A stretch of DNA of 64,000 nucleotides from contig OZ245942.1 of the NCBI GenBank assembly GCA_965230065.1, positions 1,426,001 through 1,490,000 of the forward strand, in the 5' to 3' direction. A program made the position numbers and the translations under genes. This DNA is from G965230065 sp965230065 (GTDB lineage: Bacteria; Bacteroidota; Bacteroidia; Cytophagales; Cyclobacteriaceae). How positions within the stretch are numbered: the stretch's first letter is position 1; each line of letters opens with the position of its first letter. Below are positions 17,520 to 27,500 of the stretch, piece after piece. The notes under the pieces were generated by a model that saw nothing but the letters and a program-made list of their open reading frames with translations, searched no databases and was not told where the DNA came from.

Positions 17520-20500
17520 TTACAATACTTTTTAATAAAGAAACCTGACTTGCTGTCTCCCAGCGATTTGGCTTTTTGCCAGTCGGCACAGGCTTCATGG
17601 GGTTTTTCCATTTGGTAAAAGGCCGAAGCGCGGTTGCGGTAATAATCGGCTTCTTCAGGGCTGAGATTGATGGCCATGTCAAAATCTTTAACCGCCCCGG
17701 CCATGTCTTCGATAATTACTTTCGCGTTAGCGCGGCTGAAGTAGGCTCCAGCATCTTTGGGGTCCAGTTCTATTACTTTTGAGTAATCCTTGATAGCACC
17801 CCCATAATCTTCGGTTTCTTCTTTTAAATAGCCCCGGTTGTAATACAGCTTAGGAGTTTCCGCATCAAACGTCAGGGCTTTATCCAGGTCTTTGATGGCT
17901 TCTTCAAAATTATTCCGGAAGGTATAGGCCATGGCCCTGTCTATGTAAATTTGTGCATCGTCGGCATCAAATTTTATGGCATTGGTAAAGTCAACAATGG
18001 CAAAGTCATAGTTTTCTCGCTGTATATGCGACTTGCCCCGGCGATAGTAAATATCCTTATCCTGAATTTCACCTTCAATGGCCCGATCATAATAACCGAT
18101 GGCTACCGGATAATTTTCCAGAAAATAATACGCATCGCCCAGGTAGTACAAAATGCTTGCATCGGACTCTCCGGCATCTTCTACCAATCCCAAATCGTTT
18201 TTGGCGGCTTCGTAATTTTCCAGAATGAAATGGGTGATGCCCCGGTTTTCGTAAGCCCGCACATATTCTTTGTTCAGCTCAATGGCCTTACCATAATCGG
18301 CAATGGCTGCCTCATATTTTTCCAGATTGAACTTGGCTTTGCCCCGATTGTTAAAAATCACGGCATCTTCCAGTCCCAGGTTGATGGCCTTGTCGTAATC
18401 AGCAACGGCCGCCTGATAATCTTTGAGCTGGAATTTAGTATTGCCCCGAACGGCATAGGCTGCTGTATAATCGCTTTCCGAAGCAATGGCTTTGTTCAGG
18501 TCGGTTAAGGCACCTTCATAATCACGGGTTTCGTATTTGGCAGCACCCCGGTTGTGCAGGGTTACCGCATCGTTGGCGCCCATGCTGATGGCCCGGTTGA
18601 GGTCAACAATGGTGCCTTTGTAATCTTTCAGATAAAAAAGAGCATTACCCTTTGCTTCCAGGGCATGTTGGTTTACTTCGCCCAGTTCAATGGCTTTACC
18701 CAAATCAGCTACCACAGCTTTCCAGGCTTTTTCTCCCTGATTTATTTCGGAGTCTTCTCCAGCCAGGAAATACCGGCCCATGCCCCGACTGTAATACACT
18801 CTTTTGTCGTCAAACCCATTTTTTAGGGCGAGGTTTAATACTTCTTCTGCCCTGGCATATTCCTTTATCTCAAATAAGGCAATGCCCAAATACCGGTCTG
18901 TTTCTTTGTCTTCCAGCCCAAGGTGTGTGGATTTTTCCAAATCAGCGATTGTATTTTGATAGTCACTGATAAAAAATTTGGCGATACCCCGGTTAAAATA
19001 GGCTTTGGCATAATCGCTTTTTTGGGCAATGGCCTGGTCATAATCGGCAATGGCTGCCTGGTATTCTTCTTTCATAGCCTTGGCCTTGCCCCGGTTGTTG
19101 TAAATGATGGGGGCTTTTTCAGCATCCTCTTTTTCTCCGGCGGTCATGGCTTTATCGTAGGCCGCAATGGCACCGTCAAAATCGTCCAACAAAAATTTGG
19201 CATTTCCTGCATTATAAAATACAGTAAGTTCGTTGGTGCCCATGCCCATGGCTTTGTCCAGGTCTTTCACGGCTTCCTGGTATTTTTTCAAAGCGTAATA
19301 CGCGTTGCCCCGGTGGCTAAAAACTTCGGTATCATTCGCCCCTTTTTCAATGGCTCGTGTGAGGTCGCCAATGGCTTTTTGGTGGTACTCAAGAATTGCC
19401 AATGTATTTCCTCTCAGCACAAAAGCTTTTTGCGAATCGGCCCCCTGGGTAAAGGCTTTGTTCAGGTCGGCCAGGGCTTCTATGTACTTTTCGTTTTGGT
19501 ACAAAATTTCGGCCCGGTACAAATACGCCTGCATTTCGTTTACGCCCATGGTGATGGCTTTGCTTAGGTTTTCCAGGGCATTTTCAAAATCGCCTGTTTC
19601 AAATCGGGCATAGCCTAAAAGCTGGTAAACTTCCGCTTCAGCAGCACCTAGCTCGTTGGCCTTAGTGAGGTTATCAATGGCAGCCTGATAATCTTTCAAC
19701 TGGTATTGGGCTTTTCCGCGAAGCAAATAGGCAGGAATAAAATTTTTATCCTGGGCAATGGCCTTATCAAAATCAGCAAGGGCAGCTTTGGCATCACCTT
19801 GCTCCAGCTTTATTTTTCCCCGGTTGTTATACACGGAAGGCTGCTGTGCGCCTAAAGAGATGGCTTTGTCCAAGTCAGTCAATGCATTTTGGTGGTCTTT
19901 CTGCATCAACCGGATAGAAGCACGGTGAATGTAGGCCAGGGTGTCTTTTGTGCCCAAATCGATGGCTTGGTTCAAATCATCCAGGGCAGTTACATCTTTG
20001 GTGAGGTACTTGGCATTTCCGCGCAAGGTGTACACTTCTTCCTGGTTTGCGCCCAATTCAATGGCTTTGTTCAGGGCGGCTACGGCATTTTTATAGTTTT
20101 TAAGCTGGTATTCTGCTTTCCCCAGGTTTTGGTAAGAAAGCGCATCTGCCAGTTCTGAATTCACCGCTTTTTTCAAATCTGCCACTGCCGGGCCGTATTG
20201 TGCAGTAACCACATACGCATTGCCCCGGAAATAGAAAATATCGGGCGTATTAATGCCTTTTTCTTCTGCTTTGTTTAGGTCGGCAATAGCGTCTTCATAT
20301 TTTTTAAGATGGAAACGGGCATGGCCCAAAGCCGCATACAAAGCCCCGCTGTTATCTCCCTTGGCCAGTGCTGATTCAAAATCGCTCAGTGCCGGGGCAT
20401 ATTCTTTTTTTTCTGATTTTATTTTCCCCCGGAAAAAATAGAGTACGGCTGCTTCTGTGCCTCCACCAATGGCTTTGTCCAGATTGGTAAGTGCCTTTTC

Positions 20501-21661
20501 TGCATTATTCAGTTGAAAATAGGATTGCCCTAAAATGGAAAACACTTCCGTGTCATTACTTTCCCCAACAACTTGTTCCAGAGCATTTGCGGCTCCCTGG
20601 TAGTTTTTCTGTGCAAATTCCGCTTTACCAAGGGCTATAAAAACTTCCTGCGCTTCAGTGCCCTCATTGACCGCCTCATTCAGCGATTGAATGGCGTTGG
20701 CATAATCTTTTTCGTAAAATTGCGCTAATCCGAGTTTTTGGTAAAATGTAGCATCTAAATTTTCACTGTCTGTGGCTTTTACTTTTTGTAAATCGGAAAT
20801 GGTTTCTTTGTAATCATCAAGGGCAAAACGGCTGTAGCCTCGTTTCAGGAATAAATCCGGCTCACTGTTTCCACCTCTTACGGCACTGTTCAGTGATGCT
20901 ACCGCTTTTTCATAATCTTTCTCTTCGTAATACGCTATGCCCAGGTGGTAATCAGCCTGCTTGTCTTTATCACCTAAAGCTACTGCTTTTTGGTAATCCT
21001 GGATGACTTCTTTCCAGTTTTTGGCAGCAAAATGGGCAGCCGCTCGGTTGTTCCAGGCTTTTGCATAAGTTTCTTTGATAGCAATGGCTTTGGAAAAAGC
21101 CTGAATAGCACCTTCATATTCTCCTACATTATATTTGGCTTTGCCCAGGTTGTTGAAAAGAATTTCATCGGAACTACCCAATTTGACAGCTTGCTCATAA
21201 TCGGCAATGGCCCACTCATAATCCTGCATGCGAAAAAGTGTATTGCCACGGGTGTAAAAAACCTGAGGGTCTTCACTACCTTCGCTGATAGATTTGCTCA
21301 AATCTTCGTAAGCACCTTTGTAATCTTCAATATCGTAACGCAGCATACCCCGGTAGAAAAACACATCGGGATTGTAGGCGCGGTACTCAATAGCCAGGTC
21401 TAAATCCTGCTTGGCCGCATCCAATTTTTTGAGTTTGTAATTGACAATGCCCCTGCCCTGGTAGCCTTCAGGGCTTTCGGGCCGCACGGTAATGGCTTGG
21501 GTAAACGACATTTTTGCCCCTTGTAAGTCACCTTCTTCGAGTTTGTTTTGGGCTTCTGCCAGATAATCAGGAGCAGGAGATTCGGTAGTATCTTGTGCTA
21601 TTACGAGCCGAGAAATAAATAATAAGACCAGGGATAAACGATAAAAAATCAAACGCTTCAT
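17516..21661 (-). CDS. Giant exported tetratricopeptide-repeat protein
   Basis: A 1381-residue protein with a signal peptide (ending SRLVIAQ) followed by TPR units almost to the end; length allows about 38-40 repeats of roughly 34-35 residues. Typical units read YAKAYFNRGIAKFFISDYQ, with the TPR consensus Gly and Ala. Many units are joined by short linkers such as GAND or GTKD, so the array seems to have grown by local duplication. The last 40 residues (CADWQKAKSLGD...KKYCK) cap the array. TPR arrays bind proteins or peptides, so a periplasmic scaffold role is likely. The lipoprotein gene overlapping its stop codon may encode a partner or anchor. Confidence 0.9.
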   Translation of the reverse strand: MKRLIFYRLSLVLLFISRLVIAQDTTESPAPDYLAEAQNKLEEGDLQGAKMSFTQAITVRPESPEGYQGRGIVNYKLKKLDAAKQDLDLAIEYRAYNPDVFFYRGMLRYDIEDYKGAYEDLSKSISEGSEDPQVFYTRGNTLFRMQDYEWAIADYEQAVKLGSSDEILFNNLGKAKYNVGEYEGAIQAFSKAIAIKETYAKAWNNRAAAHFAAKNWKEVIQDYQKAVALGDKDKQADYHLGIAYYEEKDYEKAVASLNSAVRGGNSEPDLFLKRGYSRFALDDYKETISDLQKVKATDSENLDATFYQKLGLAQFYEKDYANAIQSLNEAVNEGTEAQEVFIALGKAEFAQKNYQGAANALEQVVGESNDTEVFSILGQSYFQLNNAEKALTNLDKAIGGGTEAAVLYFFRGKIKSEKKEYAPALSDFESALAKGDNSGALYAALGHARFHLKKYEDAIADLNKAEEKGINTPDIFYFRGNAYVVTAQYGPAVADLKKAVNSELADALSYQNLGKAEYQLKNYKNAVAALNKAIELGANQEEVYTLRGNAKYLTKDVTALDDLNQAIDLGTKDTLAYIHRASIRLMQKDHQNALTDLDKAISLGAQQPSVYNNRGKIKLEQGDAKAALADFDKAIAQDKNFIPAYLLRGKAQYQLKDYQAAIDNLTKANELGAAEAEVYQLLGYARFETGDFENALENLSKAITMGVNEMQAYLYRAEILYQNEKYIEALADLNKAFTQGADSQKAFVLRGNTLAILEYHQKAIGDLTRAIEKGANDTEVFSHRGNAYYALKKYQEAVKDLDKAMGMGTNELTVFYNAGNAKFLLDDFDGAIAAYDKAMTAGEKEDAEKAPIIYNNRGKAKAMKEEYQAAIADYDQAIAQKSDYAKAYFNRGIAKFFISDYQNTIADLEKSTHLGLEDKETDRYLGIALFEIKEYARAEEVLNLALKNGFDDKRVYYSRGMGRYFLAGEDSEINQGEKAWKAVVADLGKAIELGEVNQHALEAKGNALFYLKDYKGTIVDLNRAISMGANDAVTLHNRGAAKYETRDYEGALTDLNKAIASESDYTAAYAVRGNTKFQLKDYQAAVADYDKAINLGLEDAVIFNNRGKAKFNLEKYEAAIADYGKAIELNKEYVRAYENRGITHFILENYEAAKNDLGLVEDAGESDASILYYLGDAYYFLENYPVAIGYYDRAIEGEIQDKDIYYRRGKSHIQRENYDFAIVDFTNAIKFDADDAQIYIDRAMAYTFRNNFEEAIKDLDKALTFDAETPKLYYNRGYLKEETEDYGGAIKDYSKVIELDPKDAGAYFSRANAKVIIEDMAGAVKDFDMAINLSPEEADYYRNRASAFYQMEKPHEACADWQKAKSLGDSKSGFFIKKYCK

Positions 21662-21704
21662 AACTTCCTAAAAGGGTTATCAAAAAAATATTGTGCAATT
21701 CAAA

Positions 21705-21712
21705 CAAAAATA
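21705..21712 (-). promoter_or_regulatory. Possible TAnnTTTG promoter element for the TPR operon
   Basis: On the minus strand the sequence reads TATTTTTG, a full match to the Bacteroidota -7 consensus TAnnTTTG, 44 nt before the TPR start codon. No clear TTG lies at the expected -33 distance, so the call is modest. Confidence 0.4.
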
Positions 21713-21812
21713 CTTTTTGGCAGGCAGGGAGGCAGATGAAAAGGCCAACATTTCAAACAGTGTAAGGTATGTGTTATTTTAGCAGGTAGAATTAACCCCT
21801 TATTCAACTTTT

Positions 21813-22259
21813 ATGGAAACATTCAGAAAATTACCTATTTTTTTCACCATTGTACTGGGAATATTGACAGGTTGTAACTCGTCTTCAGAAAAAGCTGAAA
21901 ACGATACCGAACTGCATGAAAAAACAGCTTTTGAAGCCCCGGAAACCAAAAAGCTATCACCCACACAGGCTTATGAAATGGCGAGCGGCGATCAGGAAAT
22001 GATCATCATGGATGTGCGCACCCCCGAAGAATATGAAAGCGGACATATTGAAGGGGCGATCAATATCAACCTCCGCTCAGAAGATTTTCAAGACAAACTG
22101 AAAAATCTGAATAAGGAAAAAAAATACCTTGTTTACTGTATGGGCGGGCACCGTAGTAACCGGGCGCAGCTTTTGATGGATAGCCTGGATTTTGAACAGG
22201 TATTTGACTTAGAAGGAGGTTTCAGGCAATGGAGTGCTGCTGATTTGCCAAGCCAGTAA
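21813..22259 (+). CDS. Rhodanese-domain lipoprotein
   Basis: A 148-residue protein with a lipoprotein signal (GILTGCNSS). After a Glu-rich linker, residues about 50-145 form a rhodanese domain: MDVRTPEEYESGHIEGAINI near residue 66 and the active-site loop YCMGGHRSNRA near residue 110, with Cys in the catalytic place. It could transfer sulfur or act as a periplasmic redox/binding module; the sequence does not decide. It is divergent from the TPR gene. Confidence 0.9.
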   Translation: METFRKLPIFFTIVLGILTGCNSSSEKAENDTELHEKTAFEAPETKKLSPTQAYEMASGDQEMIIMDVRTPEEYESGHIEGAININLRSEDFQDKLKNLNKEKKYLVYCMGGHRSNRAQLLMDSLDFEQVFDLEGGFRQWSAADLPSQ

Positions 22260-22279
22260 CAATAAACCGTTGCCATTTA

Positions 22280-22687
22280 TCAGGCTGAACGGGTGATAGA
22301 ACGCTTGTACCACCCCGAATGCCTCCAAAGTTTGATGGTAAGGTTAATCACCTCGTCCACATATTTCTTATCAAAACCTAATTTTTCGGCAATGGTCAGA
22401 CAAAGTTTGTATTCCTGGATACGGATTTCGCCATCAATAATCGCTATATATACGATATCGGCCAGTTGATTTTCCCTATCAACCTGATTTTCAGGTACAA
22501 CAAAAGGTAATTTGGAAGCCTCTTCAATAAGGCCGTCTACAATATCAGCAGGTAAGCCATATTCTTTGGCTTTGTGTGCTAAAAAGTCACTTTCCACTTC
22601 ATCAAAATAGCCATCAGAGAAAGCTACGGCTACCATGTTTTTGAAGTGTTCTACCTTTATTTTGCGTGTACGGGCTATTTCACTCAT
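22280..22687 (-). CDS. TerB-like domain protein
   Basis: A 135-residue all-helical protein resembling the TerB (tellurite-resistance B) fold: two halves, each with an acidic metal-binding-type loop (FSDGYFDEVE near residue 27 and IIDGEIRIQEY near residue 85). Lone TerB-like proteins are common and rarely concern tellurite. It is convergent with the rhodanese gene, 20 bp apart. The function is unknown. Confidence 0.75.
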   Translation of the reverse strand: MSEIARTRKIKVEHFKNMVAVAFSDGYFDEVESDFLAHKAKEYGLPADIVDGLIEEASKLPFVVPENQVDRENQLADIVYIAIIDGEIRIQEYKLCLTIAEKLGFDKKYVDEVINLTIKLWRHSGWYKRSITRSA

Positions 22688-22844
22688 TGTAAAAAATTAA
22701 AAACCAGTATAAAATTAGTAAATTCTATAGTCAGGAAATTTTTTGAGTTTAAGAAAACAGAACCTATGTAAGAAGGTGTTTTCTTTCTCTCTTTTTTTTA
22801 ACCGAACAAATAGGATGAAATAGGATAGTCAGGAAAAATTGGGC

Positions 22845-22877
22845 AAAAAAAAGAAGCGATGCAGAGCGCATCGCTTC
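22845..22877 (-). terminator. Strong intrinsic terminator with no gene in front of it
   Basis: On the minus strand, a perfect 10-bp stem GAAGCGATGC / GCATCGCTTC with loop GCTCT is followed by eight T. It is a textbook intrinsic terminator, yet the nearest minus-strand gene upstream (rpmA) already has its own terminator at 23261-23295. Something in between is probably transcribed. Confidence 0.85.
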
Positions 22878-22984
22878 TCACAAAACCACAAATAAAACTA
22901 CCTGATACAAAGATGGCAAGATGACAGAATATTGAAAAAGCAAGCAAACGGATTTCCTGTCGTTTGTAAGAAAAGCAGGAAATC
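22845..22984 (-). ncRNA. Candidate small RNA ending at the orphan terminator
   Basis: No good reading frame lies between the rpmA terminator and this terminator. Upstream of it on the minus strand are a near-consensus promoter element CATCTTTG (22908-22915), which would give an RNA of about 57 nt, and further up a 9-bp hairpin GATTTCCTG / CAGGAAATC (22951-22984), which could belong to a longer RNA. I do not recognise a known RNA family. The 5' end given is only the outer limit of visible structure. Confidence 0.3.
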
Positions 22985-23056
22985 ATCACCTATTTGTAAA
23001 TTGTCGATTGTATTAAGGCTTAATAATTCATTTTTAAGGTATTCATCATAATCGCC

Positions 23057-23173
23057 ATGAAAAAAATATCTTTAATTTTCATTTTTCTTTTCATTTATCA
23101 CCTCATACAAGCTCTAGAACTCACTAAGGGTTATCGGAATTTACTGGAAAGTTTTATTCGTATTTCTTTTTAA
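23057..23173 (+). CDS. Possible 38-residue signal-peptide-like small protein
   Basis: ATG 23057 opens a short frame (MKKISLIFIFLFIYHLIQA...) that looks like a signal peptide with a short basic tail. It lies in a 631-bp gap without recognised genes (22688-23318). AT-rich DNA often gives such frames by chance. Another frame, 23191-23256, is preceded by GGAG but encodes only 21 residues. Confidence 0.2.
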   Translation: MKKISLIFIFLFIYHLIQALELTKGYRNLLESFIRISF

Positions 23174-23260
23174 GGAGTTTTTTCTGCTAAATGAGGACGG
23201 AAAAGGATTATAACCAGATTTCAAACCAGGGTGAGATTCCGGAATTCATAGGATGAATCG

Positions 23261-23295
23261 AAACAAAAAACCACGACTGAAAACAATCGTGGTTT
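23261..23295 (-). terminator. Intrinsic terminator of rplU-rpmA
   Basis: Minus-strand stem AAACCACGA / TCGTGGTTT with a 10-nt loop, followed by a T-rich tract, 24 nt after the rpmA stop codon. Confidence 0.8.
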
Positions 23296-23318
23296 GGAAA
23301 ATATATTATTAAAGTAGT

Positions 23319-23585
23319 TTATGCCTCTTGTGCAGCAGCTTCTACGTGTACATAAGAACGCTTATTTCTCCCTTTCTTGAACACTACCGTGCCATCAGTA
23401 AGGGCAAACAAAGTATGGTCTTTACCCATACCAACATTATTGCCAGGATGGTGTTTGGTACCACGCTGACGTACAATGATATTTCCGGCAATGATAGATT
23501 GTCCGCCGTAAATTTTCACGCCTAATCGTTTACTTTCCGATTCTCTTCCGTTTTTCGAGCTACCCGCTCCTTTTTTATGTGCCAT
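23319..23585 (-). CDS. rpmA: 50S ribosomal protein L27
   Basis: An 88-residue protein of normal length with the L27 N-terminal signature MAHKKGAGSSKNGRES and the core GNIIVRQRGTKHHPGNNVG. L27 reaches the peptidyl-transferase centre of the ribosome through its N-terminal tail. It lies 39 bp downstream of rplU, the standard bacterial order, and a terminator follows. Confidence 0.98.
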   Translation of the reverse strand: MAHKKGAGSSKNGRESESKRLGVKIYGGQSIIAGNIIVRQRGTKHHPGNNVGMGKDHTLFALTDGTVVFKKGRNKRSYVHVEAAAQEA

Positions 23586-23624
23586 GCTTCTATAATTTTT
23601 TTATTTCAAAAATTACTTTTTGTC

Positions 23625-24407
23625 TTAAACCAGTTTTTTAGCCTGCTCAATAAAATCATTCAGGCTTTCTTCGCTGATACCTTCAATTTCTCCGGCCAGG
23701 CGTTCCTTATCTTCATCAGTCAGGTGGGCCAGGTGTTCAAAAGTATGAATTCCGTGCTTGTTGAGTGTTTTTGCAAATACTGCACCGATGCCAGTGATTT
23801 TCGTCAGGTCGTCTTTGGCTTCTTTGCCTTCTATTAAATTCTGGGCTTGTGCTACAAAATCATCCAGGCTTTCTTCGCTAATACCTTCTACTTTTTCAGA
23901 CAACTGCTGCTTGTCTTTAGCAGTAAGCTTGCTCAGTTGCTTGTAAGTTGTGATGCCATACTCGTGCAGGGCTTCGGCAAAGACTTTACCAATACCTGTG
24001 ATTTTCGTCAGGTCGTCCTGAGGGGTTGCAGCAGCTTTGGCAGCAGGTTTTTCTTTTTTAGCCTCTTTTTTTGCAGGGGCGGCAGCTTTAGCGCCTTCTT
24101 TACCGATAGATTCAATCAGCAGCTTGGTGTAGCCCTGGCGGTGTCCGTTCTTTTTCTGAAAACCTTTGCGGCGCTTTTTCTTAAAAACGATTACCTTGTC
24201 TCCCTTACCGTGTTCAACGATCTTTCCAACTACTTTGATCCCTTTTACAGTGGGGGCACCAATACTTACTTTGCCGTCGTCATCGAGCAACAGTACATTA
24301 TCAAACTCTACAGAGGTTCCTTCCTCACCTTGCAATGAAGGTGCGAAAACAGGTTTATCTTTCTCTACTTTAAATTGCTTGCCTGCTATATCAACAATTG
24401 CGTACAT
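23625..24407 (-). CDS. rplU: 50S ribosomal protein L21 with tandem helix-hairpin-helix tail
   Basis: The start is ATG 24407 (MYAIVDIAGKQFKVE), the usual L21 beginning; an in-frame ATG 78 nt upstream lies across the promoter. Residues 1 to about 103 are ordinary L21, ending with the basic GFQKKNGHRQGYTKLLIESI. An Ala/Lys-rich linker (about 108-135) follows, then two copies of a helix-hairpin-helix unit of about 60 residues: DDLTKITGIGKVFAEAL and DDLTKITGIGAVFAKTL, each ending in GISEESL(D/N)DF. Total 260 residues against about 103 in most bacteria. Bacteroidota L21 proteins often carry such a tail; two complete copies are less usual as far as I know. It probably contacts rRNA or another ribosome-bound factor. 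Confidence 0.96.
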   Translation of the reverse strand: MYAIVDIAGKQFKVEKDKPVFAPSLQGEEGTSVEFDNVLLLDDDGKVSIGAPTVKGIKVVGKIVEHGKGDKVIVFKKKRRKGFQKKNGHRQGYTKLLIESIGKEGAKAAAPAKKEAKKEKPAAKAAATPQDDLTKITGIGKVFAEALHEYGITTYKQLSKLTAKDKQQLSEKVEGISEESLDDFVAQAQNLIEGKEAKDDLTKITGIGAVFAKTLNKHGIHTFEHLAHLTDEDKERLAGEIEGISEESLNDFIEQAKKLV

Positions 24408-24447
24408 TTTGTACAAATTTATAGTGTGTTGTGCTAAATTGAGCGTG

Positions 24448-24479
24448 CAAATATAAATGTTTGATTTTTTTATACCAAA
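24448..24479 (-). promoter_or_regulatory. Bacteroidota-type promoter of rplU-rpmA
   Basis: Minus-strand TATATTTG (24448-24455) matches TAnnTTTG, and TTTG (24476-24479) stands 20 nt upstream at the -33 position. The implied start gives a leader of roughly 35 nt. Confidence 0.75.
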
Positions 24480-24598
24480 CAACAATCAGAATGATTTGTA
24501 AACCAACAGCCATAAAATTGGCGTATGGTTTTTGCAAAATTAATTTTGTGCCTGAAAAAGTGCTTTTTTTCATTGAATGAATAGATTTAACCCATACC

Positions 24599-27500
24599 AT
24601 GCAATATTTCCTGAAATGTAACACCCTTTGTCCTAAATTTTTGGGGCCATTGGCGTTGTTACTTTTTTCTCACGTACTTTCTGCCCATCCTCCTGAAAGC
24701 AAAATCAGGTTTATTGAAAATAAAAACCAGTGGGATGCCAGTGTGCGCTTCAGGGCGAATATTCCCGGCGGACAATTGTATTTACAAAACAATGGTCTGG
24801 TTTATTCTTTCTATGATACCGAATCGCTACAGTTTGCCCATGGTCACCGGGACACTGCCTCCCATTCTGTAGTCAGAAAACAACTCTCAGGTTTTGGAAC
24901 CATCGATATGCATTCGGTAGCGGTAAGTTTTTTGGATCCCCTCAACCCACAAAGTATTAGCGGAAACACTCCCTCCCCCACATTTTACAATTATTTTCTG
25001 AGTGCCGATTCATCCCGCTGGGCCACGCATGTACAAGCTTATGAAAATGTGAAATATACCCGTTTGTATGAAGGTATTGATTTTAAGATTTATAACCATG
25101 AAAATCAGCTAAAGTATGATTTTATCGTATCGGCAAATGCCAACCCTGATGTAATTCAATTACAATACGAAGGGGCCAATGTATTTTTGGAGCACGGAAA
25201 CCTGCACGTGCGCACCACCCTGGGCGAAATGATTGAGCAACGTCCTTATGCATATCAGGTTATCAACGGAAAAAAAAAGGAAGTGCCTTGTGAGTATATA
25301 TTAGAAAATAATATCCTTGGCTTTTCTTTTCCTGAAGGATATGATTCCGGTAAAGAACTTATCATTGACCCCCTGCTGATATTTTCTACCTATTCCGGTT
25401 CTTTTTCAGACAATTGGGGTAATACGGCCACTTTTGATGAGGAAGGAAATTTATATTCCGGTGGCATTGTGTTCAACAATGGCGGGGGGTTCCCGGTAAC
25501 GCCCGGTGCGTATCAGGTAAGCAATCGAGGCCTTTGGGATGTGGGCATCCTGAAATATGACTCGGCAGGCACGCAATTACTTTATGCTACTTATTTGGGA
25601 GGGAATGACACAGAAATTCCCCACAGCATGATTGTTAACAGCAAGGGGGAATTGTTGGTGTATGGCTCTACCAGTTCTACTAATTTTCCTGCCACAGCGG
25701 GTGCTTATCAAGACTCACTCAGGGGCGGTACATTTTTTCAGCCTTTCGATTTCTATGGCGGCATTACCTACACCAATGGCTCTGACCTGTTCATTGCCAA
25801 ATTAAGCGAAAACGGGGATGCTTTGCTTGCTTCCTCTTACCTGGGTGGTACTGATAATGATGGGGTAAATTATCATGATTCTCCCCTTACCCGCAATTAT
25901 GGCGATCAGTTCCGTGGGGAAGTGATTGTAGATGCCGAAGACAATGTGTACCTCGCATCCAACACCGCCTCTGCGGATTTTCCGGTGGTGAATGGATTTC
26001 AATCAACTTACGGGGGTGGTGGACAAGATGCTGCCATCGTAAAAATGAACCCTGATTTGACCCAAATACTGTGGAGTACTTTTTATGGAGGCTCTCAGGT
26101 GGAAGCTGCTTTTTCCATCCAACTGGATGCCAATATGAATGTGTATGTAGCCGGGGGCACCAACAGCCCCGATCTTGCCATGGCTTCGGATGCACACCAA
26201 TCCGTATTTTCGGGGGAAGCAGATGGTTTTGCTGCAAAAATCACAAGTGTGGGCGATTCGCTCATGCAAAGCACTTATTTGGGCACAACCTCTTACGACC
26301 AGGTATATTTTATCGATTTGGACGAAGACGAAAATATTTACCTGCTTGGGCAAACACAGGGCAATTATCCAATAAGTGCTGGCGTATATAATAATGCCAA
26401 CAGTGGGCAATTTATCCAAAAGTTCAATAACCAACTGAGCACCTCCATGCTGTCAACCGTTTTTGGCAGTGGTGTGAATTCCCCTGATATTTCACCCACG
26501 GCATTTTTGGTAAATGAATGCGGCAATTTACTGGTTTCCGGATGGGGCGGGGCGGTCAATGCTTCCTCTATTTTTGTAGGCAGCCAGTTTGTGCAGCGCA
26601 ATTATGTGGGAGGAAATACTTTTGGCATGCCCATAACCGATGATGCCACCCAGCCTCTTACAGATGGCTCAGATTTCTATATGATGGTTTTGGAGAAAGA
26701 TGCGGCTTCTTTGTTGTACGCTACTTATTTTGGTGGGGGCACCTCTACCGAACATGTAGACGGAGGCACGAGCCGCTTCGACAAACGGGGTATTGTGTAC
26801 CAGGCCGTTTGCGCAGGTTGCGGGGGCAATTCTGATTTTCCTACCACCCCCGGGGTTTGGTCCAATACCAACAATTCATCCAACTGCAACAACGCGGCTT
26901 TTAAATATGACCTGACTACCCTGGACGCCCGCCTGGCTACCAATTCGCCTGAAGGGGACAAGCCCGGACTGAATGCAGGTTGTTTTCCACTCAACATTTT
27001 ATTCCTGAACCGCAGCATTGGGGGCGAATCGTTTATTTGGGATTTGGGCGATGGCACTACCACTACCCAGCCCGATAGCATCATCCATACGTATGAAAAA
27101 CCAGGCGTATATAATATTGTGCTCACGGCCATTGATGAAAACACCTGTTTGAAAGAAGATTTTGATTATGGCACCATCACTGTATACGAAGTTGACTTCG
27201 CCGTGATTGATTCGGTAAGCTTATGTTTTGGTGAAGGAAAACCACTGAGTGCCAGCGGGGGCGTAACTTACATGTGGAGCCCCGCCGAAGGGTTGAGCAG
27301 TACATCTGGCCCGAATCCGATTGCTTCACCGGATACTACTTCTACTTATAATGTTTTTATTACCGACCAAAACGGATGCACATACGAAGATTCGGTAAAA
27401 GTGGATGTAGTACCCGAAATTGCCCTGGACTTTCAGGTCATTAGGGATTTTAATTGTGAGTCTGTGCACGGCCTTATGGTAGAAAACAGCAGTACTGGAG

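Noticed and set aside
17951..19567. Long plus-strand frames inside the TPR gene
   Set aside because: They are antisense shadows caused by the repeats; the text repeats itself and has no family match.
23319..24407. Plus-strand frames opposite rplU and rpmA
   Set aside because: Antisense to two certain ribosomal protein genes.
24408..24485. Longer start of rplU
   Set aside because: The extension crosses the promoter, and L21 proteins begin at the later ATG.
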